DNA of 18,983 nt, taken from assembly GCA_964633205.1 (NCBI GenBank), contig CAZWFN010000124.1, positions 1-18,983 on the forward strand, read 5' to 3'. Each line of letters opens with the position of its first letter. The first letter of the stretch is position 1. A program made the translations under genes and the position numbers. This document shows, one piece after another, positions 1 to 6,801 of the stretch. Source of the DNA: CAYVQE01 sp964633205. Lineage in GTDB: Bacteria; Myxococcota; B64-G9. The notes under the pieces are model-generated. The model was not told the origin of the DNA. It worked only from the letters and a program-made list of their open reading frames with translations, and ran no database searches.

Positions 1-325
1 TTTGCCGTACCGCAAGGTGCCCCCGCAAGGGGGGAGGTGTGTAAGATGCTGATATGTGGATGATAATTGCCATCGCCTCTCGAGGGTTGGCTTGGGGTAT
101 TTTTTCTGCTGCCAGGTGGGAGTTCGCTCTTCAGCGACTGCGAACGGCCGCCGTTTTGGGGTATCCGGCTTTCCCTCTTTGCATGGCAGCTAGACGCAAC
201 GGTGATTTGCTGACAGCGCGAATGCCTCCGAACCAGCGCCGCTTGACAAGCGTTGCGCCATCGGCTATGTGCGGGTGGCCGGCCCTCGCTGGGACGGGAT
301 AACACTCGCTTTTTTCGGAGGATTC
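1..325. other. Gene-free left flank with small hairpins
   Basis: I see no convincing gene here. The first 33 bases form two abutting hairpins with GNRA-type GCAA loops: arms 7-11/16-20 and arms 20-24/29-33, sharing base 20. This looks like part of a folded RNA cut by the window edge, but I cannot name it. Other inverted repeats are GTTCGC 122-127 with GCGAAC 140-145, and GCTGCCA 108-114 with TGGCAGC 184-190. TTGGGGTAT occurs twice, at 92-100 and 156-164. An 82-codon reading frame from 54 to 302 has no Shine-Dalgarno sequence and runs across the promoter of the next gene, so it is not called. Confidence 0.5.
243..271 (+). promoter_or_regulatory. Sigma70-like promoter of the P-loop protein/argF operon
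   Basis: A perfect -35 TTGACA (243-248) is followed after 17 bases by TATGTG (266-271), which matches the first three positions of the -10 consensus. Transcription would begin near 278 and leave a leader of about 48 bases before the ATG at 326. This placement argues against translation starting at the upstream in-frame ATG at 269, which lies inside the -10 element. Confidence 0.5.
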
Positions 326-1642
326 ATGGATCGGGTCAAAGTGGTAATCATGGGTGCCGCAGGGCGGGATTTCCACAACTTCAACACCTATTACCGGGAC
401 GTCGAGCGCTACCAGGTGGTCGCCTTCACGGCCACCCAGATCCCGGACATCGAGGGCCGGACCTACCCGGCCGCGCTGGCCGGCAAGCTCTACCCGGAGG
501 GCATCCCCATCCAGGAGGAAGCCGCGCTCGAGCAGATCATCCGCGAGCACGACGTCGACGAGGTGGCCTTCTCCTACTCCGACGTCAAGCACCTGGACGT
601 GATGCACAAGGCCTCGCGGGTGCTGGCCACCGGGGCCGACTTCAAGCTGTTGGGCCACAAGGCCACCGCCATCCGCTCGTCCAAACCGCTGCTGTCGGTC
701 TGCGCGGTGCGCACCGGTGTGGGCAAGAGCCAGACCACCCGCTACGTGGTCGATACGCTGCGCAAGCTGGGCAAGAAGGTGGTCGCCATCCGCCACCCCA
801 TGCCGTACGGCGATCTGGTCAAACAAGAGGTGCAGCGCTTCGCCGAGCTGGCGGATCTCGACAAGCACGACTGCACCATCGAGGAGCGCGAGGAGTACGA
901 GCCGCACATCGAGCGCGACGCGGTGGTCTACGCCGGGGTCGACTACGAGAAGATCCTGCGCCAGGCCGAGCAGGAGGCCGACGTCATCATCTGGGACGGC
1001 GGCAACAACGACCTGCCCTTCTACCAGAGCGACTTCCATATCGTGCTGGTGGACCCGCACCGGGCCGGCCACGAGCTGACCTACCACCCCGGCGAGGCCA
1101 ACCTGCGCATGGCCGACGTGGCCGTCATCAACAAGATCAACTCGGCCCGGCCGCAGGACGTCGAGCAGGTCGAGGCCAACATCCGCCAGGTCAACCCCGG
1201 CGCCCAGGTGGTGCGCTGCAACTCGCCGTTCAGGGTCGAGCGGCCCGAGGAGGTGCGCGGCAAGCGGGTGCTGGTGATCGAGGACGGCCCCACCCTGACC
1301 CACGGCGAGATGGCCTACGGCGCCGGCGTGCTGGCGGCCCAGAAGTACGAGGCGGCCGAGGTGATCGACCCGCGCGGCGTCGCGGTCGGCTCGATCGCCG
1401 ACACCTTCGACAAGTACCCCCACATGACCACGCTGGTGCCGGCCATGGGCTACAGCGACCAGCAGCTGGCCGACCTGAAGGCCACCATCGACGCGGCCGA
1501 CTGCGACCTGGTGCTGTTCGGCACGCCCATCGACCTGACTCGGGTGATCGATATCGGCAAGCCGTCGATGCGCGTCTTCTACGACCTGGAGGACGCCGGC
1601 AGCCCCACCCTGGCCGAGCTGATCGGCCAGAAGCTCGGCTGA
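326..1642 (+). CDS. Cyclic 2,3-diphosphoglycerate synthetase-like P-loop NTPase (predicted GTPase, COG2403-type)
   Basis: A 438-residue cytoplasmic protein. The N-terminus has a Rossmann-like start, GAAGRDFHNFN (residues 10-20). A second domain opens with a P-loop, RTGVGKS (129-135), and carries an acidic hydrophobic strand, IIWDGGNNDLPF (221-232), as a Walker B candidate, plus INKIN (268-272) resembling a nucleotide-specificity loop. The layout and these motifs fit the family that includes archaeal cyclic 2,3-diphosphoglycerate synthetase. Bacterial members are usually annotated only as predicted GTPases, and their substrate is not established as far as I know. The ATG at 326 is chosen because GGAGG (317-321) lies four bases upstream; a longer in-frame start at 269 overlaps the promoter. 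argF begins 10 bases after the stop, so the two are co-transcribed. This points to a role near arginine or carbamoyl-phosphate metabolism (inference). Family placement is fairly secure; the reaction is not. Confidence 0.8.
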   Translation: MDRVKVVIMGAAGRDFHNFNTYYRDVERYQVVAFTATQIPDIEGRTYPAALAGKLYPEGIPIQEEAALEQIIREHDVDEVAFSYSDVKHLDVMHKASRVLATGADFKLLGHKATAIRSSKPLLSVCAVRTGVGKSQTTRYVVDTLRKLGKKVVAIRHPMPYGDLVKQEVQRFAELADLDKHDCTIEEREEYEPHIERDAVVYAGVDYEKILRQAEQEADVIIWDGGNNDLPFYQSDFHIVLVDPHRAGHELTYHPGEANLRMADVAVINKINSARPQDVEQVEANIRQVNPGAQVVRCNSPFRVERPEEVRGKRVLVIEDGPTLTHGEMAYGAGVLAAQKYEAAEVIDPRGVAVGSIADTFDKYPHMTTLVPAMGYSDQQLADLKATIDAADCDLVLFGTPIDLTRVIDIGKPSMRVFYDLEDAGSPTLAELIGQKLG

Positions 1643-1652
1643 GGGGTATACC

Positions 1653-2588
1653 ATGACCGTCTCGCTCAAGGGCCACCACCTGGTCTCGCTGCACGATCTG
1701 TCGGTCGAGGCCTTCTTCCAGACGCTGGACACGGCCGCCGAACTCAAGCGCATGTACCACCGCGGCCAGGAGACCGAGCTGCTGCGCGGCAAGAACCTGG
1801 CGCTGATCTTCCAGAAGCCCTCGCTGCGCACCCGGGTGTCGTTCGAGGCCGGCATGCAGCGCTTCGGCGGCCACGCCATCTACCTGGGCCCCAGCGACAT
1901 CCAGCTGGGCAAGCGCGAATCCACCGCCGACATCGCCCGCACCCTGTCGCGCTACTGCGACGCCATCATGGCGCGTACCTTCTCCCACCAGCACGTGGTC
2001 GAGCTGGCCGCAGCGGCCACGGTGCCGGTGCTCAACGGCCTGAGCGACCGGCTGCACCCCTGCCAGGTGCTGGCCGACCTGATGACCGTACGCGAGAAGA
2101 AGGGTGAGCTGCGCGGTCGCAAGATGGCCTTTCTGGGTGACGGCAACAATGTGGCCCACTCGCTGCTCTACGGCTGCGCCAAGGCCGGCATGCAGCTGAG
2201 CCTGGCCGTGCCCAAGGGCTACGAGCCGGACGAGCAGGTGCTGGCCGAGGCCCGGCTGGACGCCGAGGAGACCGGGGCCGAGCTGTCGGTGGGCTACGAC
2301 ATCGGCACCGCGCTGGCCGGCGCCGATGCGGTCTACACCGACGTCTGGACCAGCATGGGCCAGGAGGAAGAGAAGGCGAAGCGGGCGGCCGACATGCAGC
2401 CCTACCAGCTCAATGCCGCTGCCCTGGCCAAGGCGGCCGACGACGCCGTGGTGCTGCACTGCCTGCCGGCCCACCGCGGCGAGGAGATCACCGACGAGGT
2501 GATCGATGGGCCGCAGTCGGTGGTCTTCGACGAGGCCGAGAACCGGCTGCACGCCCAGATGGCGGTGTTGGTGCAGGTCATCGGCTGA
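1653..2588 (+). CDS. argF: Ornithine carbamoyltransferase
   Basis: A 311-residue cytoplasmic enzyme that joins carbamoyl phosphate to ornithine to give citrulline in arginine synthesis (the catabolic direction is also possible). Family signatures are all present: the carbamoyl-phosphate loop SLRTRVSFEAG (57-67, where STRTR is more usual), HPCQVLAD (135-142), the ornithine-binding SMG loop (DVWTSMG, 230-236) and the catalytic HCLPAHRGEEI (269-279). Length is normal. The start follows a GAGGGG Shine-Dalgarno at 1641-1646, six bases upstream, which overlaps the stop of the preceding P-loop gene, so translation is probably coupled. No other arg genes are nearby, so the anabolic role rests on family knowledge. 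The SMG loop separates it from aspartate carbamoyltransferase. Confidence 0.95.
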   Translation: MTVSLKGHHLVSLHDLSVEAFFQTLDTAAELKRMYHRGQETELLRGKNLALIFQKPSLRTRVSFEAGMQRFGGHAIYLGPSDIQLGKRESTADIARTLSRYCDAIMARTFSHQHVVELAAAATVPVLNGLSDRLHPCQVLADLMTVREKKGELRGRKMAFLGDGNNVAHSLLYGCAKAGMQLSLAVPKGYEPDEQVLAEARLDAEETGAELSVGYDIGTALAGADAVYTDVWTSMGQEEEKAKRAADMQPYQLNAAALAKAADDAVVLHCLPAHRGEEITDEVIDGPQSVVFDEAENRLHAQMAVLVQVIG

Positions 2589-2631
2589 TTCCCATCCGCC
2601 GCCCACTGGGCTATGCTCGTCGGTGGTTCGT

Positions 2632-2650
2632 CGAAAAACGGAGTTTTTCG
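2632..2650 (+). repeat. Perfect 8-bp hairpin between argF and the next gene
   Basis: Arms CGAAAAAC (2632-2639) and GTTTTTCG (2643-2650) enclose a GGA triloop. The hairpin lies 43 bases after the argF stop and 27 bases before the next ATG. No T-run follows, so it is not a classical terminator. It could act as an attenuator, a processing site or a small repeat. It resembles the hairpin at 18227-18254, which also joins CGA-AAAA and TTTT-CGA arms and is followed by a similar CACCC. Confidence 0.6.
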
Positions 2651-2676
2651 AACACCCAGCCCAAGAGCGGGCGGAG

Positions 2677-3264
2677 ATGGCCGGAACCCGAACAGCTTCC
2701 ATTACCCGGGCCGCCGACAAACTGGTGGTCATCGTGCCCCACGCCCAGGCCTTCGCCAGCCGGGCCCACGCCCTGCACGGCAAGTGGAACGGCCACGCCT
2801 GGATCTTCGCCGCCGCCCGGCTGGAAGCGGTCGAGGCGCTGTGCGTCGAGCTGTTCGACGCCGTCGAGGTGACCGAGGCCCCAGCCTTCGACCTGAATGC
2901 GGTCACCGCCCTGGAGGGCGAGATCACGGTGCCCGGCCTCGACGAGGACGAACCGACCGCGGTCACCGCGGTGTCCGGCCGGGGCGCGCGCGAGGACCCC
3001 GGCTCGGACTCCTGCTCGGGATCGGACTCGGATTCGGAAAGCCGGGCGGTGCACCAGGTGTGGCGCGAGTTGGATCCAAGAGACACGCCAGCGGCGCGAT
3101 CGGCGAAAGAAGAGGCCGACGCCGACGCCACCCGCATGGCCGACCGGCCGGCGGCCGGGCCGCGGCCCGGCAGGCGGCTGACCCGGGCCGCGGTCGAGGG
3201 CGAGATCGCCGCGTTGCGCCAGCGCATCCGTGAGCTCGAGAGCTTGCTCGAGGATCTCGACTGA
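2677..3264 (+). CDS. Unrecognised acidic protein with small N-terminal domain and C-terminal coiled coil
   Basis: A 195-residue predicted soluble protein that I do not recognise. Residues 13-62 form a compact hydrophobic segment containing KWNGHAWIF and VEALCVELF. The WNG-x-W-x-F pattern recalls small domains seen in DUF3560 or DUF5710-type proteins, but this is only a resemblance. Residues 80-125 are acidic, with a Ser/Asp tract (110-122). Residues 145-170 are Ala/Arg/Pro-rich and look disordered. Residues 172-194 are a heptad-like coiled coil ending in ESLLEDLD, suggesting self-association. The ATG at 2677 is preferred, although its only GGAG is immediately adjacent (2673-2676); the frame stays open to 2506 inside argF, so the start is uncertain. 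The gene lies 88 bases after argF on the same strand and is probably the last gene of that operon. Confidence 0.6.
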   Translation: MAGTRTASITRAADKLVVIVPHAQAFASRAHALHGKWNGHAWIFAAARLEAVEALCVELFDAVEVTEAPAFDLNAVTALEGEITVPGLDEDEPTAVTAVSGRGAREDPGSDSCSGSDSDSESRAVHQVWRELDPRDTPAARSAKEEADADATRMADRPAAGPRPGRRLTRAAVEGEIAALRQRIRELESLLEDLD

Positions 3265-3303
3265 GCTCGGTGGTCGGCCTGGATACGCCTCGAGCGGGGT
3301 TCG

Positions 3304-3331
3304 TTCTTGGTTCTTGGTTCTTGGTTCTTGG
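3304..3331. repeat. Heptanucleotide tandem repeat, four perfect copies
   Basis: The unit TTCTTGG (CCAAGAA on the minus strand) is repeated four times without error. It lies in the 95-base gap between two convergent genes, 29 bases before the end of plsY. No terminator is visible in this gap. The perfect copies suggest recent slippage. Confidence 0.95.
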
Positions 3332-3359
3332 TTGGGATTTACCGCTGACTCGGACCCAA

Positions 3360-4001
3360 CTATTCGTCGACACCCGTTGGAGGGGGAGCCTCTTTCTCGT
3401 CGGCCTTGTCAGCGCCGACCTTGTGCTCTTCGCCGGCCAGCAGGCGGCCGATGTTGGCCCGGTGGGTGACGGCCACCACCGCGATCATGATCAGGCCCAG
3501 CCCGATGGCACCCCAGCCGCGGTCCAGCAGCGCCAGCCAGCCCGGGTAGGCGGCCACCAGGCACAGCGAGCCCAGCGAGGCGTAGCGGGTCAGCGCCACC
3601 ACCGCCAGCCAGACCGCCAGGCCCAGCCCGGCGGCGGCCGGGGCGATGGCCAGGTACAGGCCCAGGGTGGTGGCCACGCCCTTGCCGCCGCTGAAGCGGT
3701 GGAAGACCGGCAGCAGGTTGCCCAGCACCACCCCGAAGGCCACCGCGTAGGGCTGCCAGGGCCCGGGCAGCAGCCAGGCGGCCAGCAAGAACACCCCGGC
3801 GCCGCGGCCGGCGTCGATCGCCAGCACCAGCAGCGCCCAGCCGCGGCCCAGCAACCGCAGCGTGTTGGTCGCGCCCGGGTTGCCCGAGCCCACCCGGCGC
3901 ACATCGCCGCGGCCGGCCAGCCGGCTGACCAGGACCGAGGTGTTGATCGAGCCCAGCAGATACGCCGCCACGAACCCCAGCGCCACCCACCAGCAGCCCA
4001 C
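3360..4001 (-). CDS. plsY: Glycerol-3-phosphate acyltransferase PlsY
   Basis: A 213-residue inner-membrane enzyme that transfers an acyl group from acyl-phosphate to glycerol-3-phosphate, the first step of phospholipid synthesis. The hydrophobic profile suits a multi-pass protein. The three PlsY signatures are visible: GSGNPGATN (38-46), HRFSGGKGVATTLG (101-114) and HRANIGRLLAGEEHK (180-194). The usual Asp-x-x-Lys-Gly after the first motif is DAGRGAG here, with Arg for Lys. About 20 polar residues follow the last motif (GADKADEKEAPPPTGVDE), a non-conserved tail. Translation starts at GTG, supported by AGGAGG (4008-4013) with a six-base spacer. The gene stands alone, with vapC 106 bases upstream on the same strand. 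A weak promoter-like TTGCAG-N17-TATTCA precedes it; I give this little weight. Confidence 0.93.
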   Translation of the reverse strand: MGCWWVALGFVAAYLLGSINTSVLVSRLAGRGDVRRVGSGNPGATNTLRLLGRGWALLVLAIDAGRGAGVFLLAAWLLPGPWQPYAVAFGVVLGNLLPVFHRFSGGKGVATTLGLYLAIAPAAAGLGLAVWLAVVALTRYASLGSLCLVAAYPGWLALLDRGWGAIGLGLIMIAVVAVTHRANIGRLLAGEEHKVGADKADEKEAPPPTGVDE

Positions 4002-4107
4002 TACCGGCCTCCTCGCTCATCCAAGCCACTCCGCCCCAAGGGCGGCGTTCAGCATCGTCGATGATTTGAATATCCCGACAGGACCCTCGCTGCAATGGCC
4101 TCCACGT

Positions 4108-4509
4108 TCAGGGAATGGTCGCGAAGCCCTGGTCGCGGAAGTGTCGATCCAGCGCCAGCGCGGTATCGAGACCCCGATCGCGCATCGCCAAAAAAGACAC
4201 CCAGTCGACGAGGCTGGGGCCCTTGCGGCCTTCTCGCCTGACCAACTCCCAGGCCATGCGATGCAGACCTTCATCGACCCAGATCAATTCGAAGCTGCGC
4301 TCGATCACGTCACCGAGAGCACCTAACCGCTCGACCCCCAGGCGATTGCGGACCAGCGCCGCCGTCTCGACGAAGACGTAGTTGGACGTCACCAGACCGG
4401 CGCGCTGCTCGGCAAGACCGGATAGCGCTTCGACCAACTCCTCGTGTTCGGGGTCCGAGCGATCGAGCAGCGGCAGCAATCCCGATGTATCGACGAACAC
4501 CTTGCTCAT
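4108..4509 (-). CDS. vapC: PIN-domain ribonuclease toxin (VapC-type)
   Basis: A 133-residue PIN domain, normal for VapC. The acidic residues expected at the metal-dependent active site are present: Asp7 in FVDTSG, Glu48 in FVETA, Asp102 in SLVDWVSF and Asp121 in ALDRHF. VapC toxins cleave RNA, often tRNA, when freed from their antitoxin. The target here cannot be read from the sequence. The ATG overlaps the stop of the upstream antitoxin gene by four bases (ATGA), the typical coupled arrangement. The protein looks intact and probably active. The pair sits between unrelated housekeeping and lipoprotein genes, consistent with mobile acquisition, but no transposon ends are visible. Confidence 0.88.
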   Translation of the reverse strand: MSKVFVDTSGLLPLLDRSDPEHEELVEALSGLAEQRAGLVTSNYVFVETAALVRNRLGVERLGALGDVIERSFELIWVDEGLHRMAWELVRREGRKGPSLVDWVSFLAMRDRGLDTALALDRHFRDQGFATIP

Positions 4510-4754
4510 CGATCGAAGTCCTCGGCGAGATAATGGTCGTGGCGGCGCGCCAGATCCTTCAGACCGCTGCGACCGCTTCCAGCCAATGCCAGCAGTTCGG
4601 CAGCAGCGTTCGTCCGGCCGTCGAGTTCATCGCCACCCAGTCCCCGGCTGACCAGACGCCTGACCACCTCGGCGATGGAAATGCGTTGTCGGTGGGCCAA
4701 CTCGCGGATGCGTTCGTACTGCTTTTCATCGAACTGTATTTGCGCCCGGATCAT
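4506..4754 (-). CDS. vapB: Ribbon-helix-helix antitoxin of the vapBC pair
   Basis: An 82-residue protein. The N-terminal half, RAQIQFDEKQYERIRELA then ISIAEVVRRLVSRGL (residues 3-39), is a ribbon-helix-helix DNA-binding fold: a beta strand with alternating hydrophobics and two helices. The charged C-terminal half (45-82) should wrap around and neutralise the toxin. The ATG at 4754 is preferred over the longer in-frame extension because GAGGTGA (4760-4766) lies five bases upstream and the promoter just beyond. The stop overlaps the toxin start. RHH antitoxins usually repress their own promoter, and an inverted repeat lies across this one. Confidence 0.85.
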   Translation of the reverse strand: MIRAQIQFDEKQYERIRELAHRQRISIAEVVRRLVSRGLGGDELDGRTNAAAELLALAGSGRSGLKDLARRHDHYLAEDFDR

Positions 4755-4783
4755 CGAAATCACCTCGCAGGACCAAGTACTGC

Positions 4784-4813
4784 CATCATAATGTAATGCC
4801 AGCATGATGTCAA
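4784..4813 (-). promoter_or_regulatory. Promoter and palindromic operator candidate of vapBC
   Basis: On the minus strand a perfect TTGACA (4808-4813) is separated by 17 bases from TATGAT (4785-4790), close to the sigma70 consensus. An inverted repeat, CATCAT (4784-4789) and ATGATG (4804-4809), reaches from the -10 to the edge of the -35. This is a good candidate site for autorepression by the ribbon-helix-helix antitoxin (inference). Confidence 0.7.
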
Positions 4814-4841
4814 TGGGCCAAGCCGTAGGCCACGCTTGTCG

Positions 4842-4871
4842 TTGCCAGCGTGCGCAGCTCTGGCGTATATT
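4842..4871 (+). promoter_or_regulatory. Promoter of the 616-residue lipoprotein gene
   Basis: TTGCCA (4842-4847), an 18-base spacer and TATATT (4866-4871) form a reasonable sigma70-type promoter. Its start site would lie about 40 bases before the ATG at 4918. It is divergent from the vapBC promoter, with about 29 bases between the two -35 elements. Confidence 0.5.
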
Positions 4872-4917
4872 GCTTTCTCGTCCAAGTCTGCCCAATGCTC
4901 TTGCGGGAGGGTTTTTC

Positions 4918-6768
4918 ATGCGCTGCGCCATCCGATCTTCGCTCTGCCTGCTGGCCGCGGGCCTGCTGCTGGCCGGCTGCCCGGACGATTCCGAACGCGA
5001 GTCCACCGCGCCCTTGCAGGCCAAGGCCGGCCCGGTGGGCCTGCCGCCGGCGGCCGAGGTGCCTGAGGTGGTGCTCGGCTGGGCGGTGGCCGGCAACCCC
5101 GAGCAGACCGTCGGCCGGCTGGAGCAACTGGGCGCCAAGGCCGGTCCGGTGCCCAGCGGCGCCATCGGCCAGGCCATCCGCTCCAGCCTGATCGAGCTGG
5201 GGCTCAAAGACAGCAGCGTGGTCGACCTGTCCAAGCCGGCCGGAGTGCTGTTGCTCGATCCCAACAAGCATCCCAAGTCCGCGGTGGTGGCGGTGACCAC
5301 CAAGGGCGAGAAGGCCGTGCTGGCCGCGCTCGAGCCCAACTGGAAGCGCCAGGGCGCCGAGGACGGTATCCACGCGCTGTCGCGCCAGGTGCTCGACACC
5401 TATGCCGTGTTCGAGACCGGCAGCGACGCCTCCAAGCCGCAGAAAAAGGTCGAGCAGAAGATGTTCGTGCGCTTCGCGGGCCCCACCGCCCTGGTGGCCC
5501 CGGCCCGCGATACCCTGGAGACCGGCGCCCCGCTGCTGCTCGAGCGGCTGCGCGCCGGCGCCCCGACGGCCGGCGTGGCGGCCAACCTGCGGCTGGACCA
5601 CGTGCGCGACGCCTTCGCCATGCAGCTGGCCATGATGCCCCAGGCCATCAAGCAGCAAATCGAGATGGGCCTGCAGCAGAACCGCACCCCGGGCATGCCC
5701 GATCCCGAGGCCATGGGCTGGCTCATGGACTGGATGGTCGACAAGGCCTTCGCCGTGTTCAACCAGACCGCCGCCATCGGCCTTGCGCTGGGCGTCGAGC
5801 CGGAGGCGGCCATGCTGCACCTGACCGCCACGCCCGAGCCCGAGACCGCCTTTGCCCAGCTGTTGGCGGCCCAGAACGAATCGGCCGAGCTGGAGCTGGC
5901 CCGCGCTCTGCCGGGCGACTGTTTCCTGGCCATGGCCTTCGACGTGCAGTGGAAGCCCTTCAAGGACGATCTGAAGACCTTCACCTTGACGGCCGTCGAG
6001 AAGCTGGGCGCCATGCCGCCCGACGATGAGGTGGCTGGGCTGATCGGCGAGTGGTTCGACCTGATCGGCGACGAGATGGCGGTGGTCGAGGATCTAGGCG
6101 GCCCCGGCGGGCTGCGGCTGATCGAGCTGATCCGGGTGACCGACGGCGAGCGCACCCGCCAGGCCATCAGGGAGCTGGTGGGCCTGTTGGGCGAGTGGTA
6201 CAAGGGCGAGGACGGCGGCATGCTGGGGCTGCGGGCCCGGGTCGAGGGCCCCGAGCAGATCGGCGAGCACGCCGGGGTGGCGCTGGACGAGACCCGCATG
6301 GTCATGGACCTCGACGCGCTACCGCCCCAGCAGGCCAAGGCCATGCGCCAGGTCTACGGCGGCGACGGCCTGCGCATGATCACCGCGGTCACAGACGACG
6401 TGCTGGTGCTGGCGGCCGGCAAGCGGGCCGAGGCCGACATCAAGGCCACCCTGGACCGGCTGGCCAAGGGCGCCGCGGCCAAGGGGCTGCTGCAGGCGCC
6501 GGCGTTCGAGAACGCCGCCGGCGATCTGCTCGACGGCGCCGGCGGCTTCATGTACATGTCGCTGGCGCGCTTCATGGTCGCCTCGCTCGGCGCCTCGGGC
6601 GCCCTGCCGGCCGACGCCATCGAGCTACCCCAGGCCGAATCGGGCATGTTCTGGAGCATCGACACCCGCGACGGCCGGCTGGTGCAGTCCATCCGCCTGC
6701 CGGCGGCCCACCTGCAGGAGATGGGCCGGGCCCTTCAGGTCCTGTCCGGCGGCGCCGGCGGAAGATGA
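4918..6768 (+). CDS. Predicted lipoprotein of unknown function, 616 residues
   Basis: The start at 4918 gives a textbook lipoprotein signal: a basic N-terminus (MRCAIR), a hydrophobic core and lipobox LAGC with Cys21 as the lipidated residue. GGGAGGG (4905-4911) lies six bases upstream. The frame is open further upstream, but that sequence contains the promoter. After Cys21 comes a short polar linker and then a large soluble region of alternating strands and helices. Notable segments are EVVLGWAVAGNPEQTV (about 47-62), a Met-rich helix region (AMQLAMMPQAIKQQIEMG), and FYIK-free repeating motifs with Phe-x-Ala and Leu-Leu-Gly patterns. The general style, two similar halves each measuring 'performance' of a hydrophobic core, recalls DUF3352-type exported proteins, but I cannot confirm that. 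Asp19 is not at position +2; Pro follows Cys, so inner versus outer membrane sorting is unclear. The gene is monocistronic. Confidence 0.8.
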   Translation: MRCAIRSSLCLLAAGLLLAGCPDDSERESTAPLQAKAGPVGLPPAAEVPEVVLGWAVAGNPEQTVGRLEQLGAKAGPVPSGAIGQAIRSSLIELGLKDSSVVDLSKPAGVLLLDPNKHPKSAVVAVTTKGEKAVLAALEPNWKRQGAEDGIHALSRQVLDTYAVFETGSDASKPQKKVEQKMFVRFAGPTALVAPARDTLETGAPLLLERLRAGAPTAGVAANLRLDHVRDAFAMQLAMMPQAIKQQIEMGLQQNRTPGMPDPEAMGWLMDWMVDKAFAVFNQTAAIGLALGVEPEAAMLHLTATPEPETAFAQLLAAQNESAELELARALPGDCFLAMAFDVQWKPFKDDLKTFTLTAVEKLGAMPPDDEVAGLIGEWFDLIGDEMAVVEDLGGPGGLRLIELIRVTDGERTRQAIRELVGLLGEWYKGEDGGMLGLRARVEGPEQIGEHAGVALDETRMVMDLDALPPQQAKAMRQVYGGDGLRMITAVTDDVLVLAAGKRAEADIKATLDRLAKGAAAKGLLQAPAFENAAGDLLDGAGGFMYMSLARFMVASLGASGALPADAIELPQAESGMFWSIDTRDGRLVQSIRLPAAHLQEMGRALQVLSGGAGGR

Positions 6769-6801
6769 GCTGAAGATCCCAAAGCAACCGCTGGCCAAGC
6801 C

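Noticed and set aside
54..302. 82-codon plus-strand reading frame ahead of the first gene
   Set aside because: It has no Shine-Dalgarno, no recognisable motif and runs through the promoter of the next gene.
131..1879. 582-codon minus-strand reading frame over the P-loop gene and argF
   Set aside because: It is antisense to two clear genes, made of GC-driven His/Leu/Gly/Arg-rich low-complexity sequence. A stop-free antisense frame is expected at this GC content.
1230..3227. 665-codon minus-strand reading frame across argF and the following gene
   Set aside because: Same GC-driven antisense effect; no conserved motif and no ribosome-binding site at its start.
3304..3331. Possible CRISPR or iteron array
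   Set aside because: The units are 7 bp, directly abutting, and no replication or Cas gene is near.
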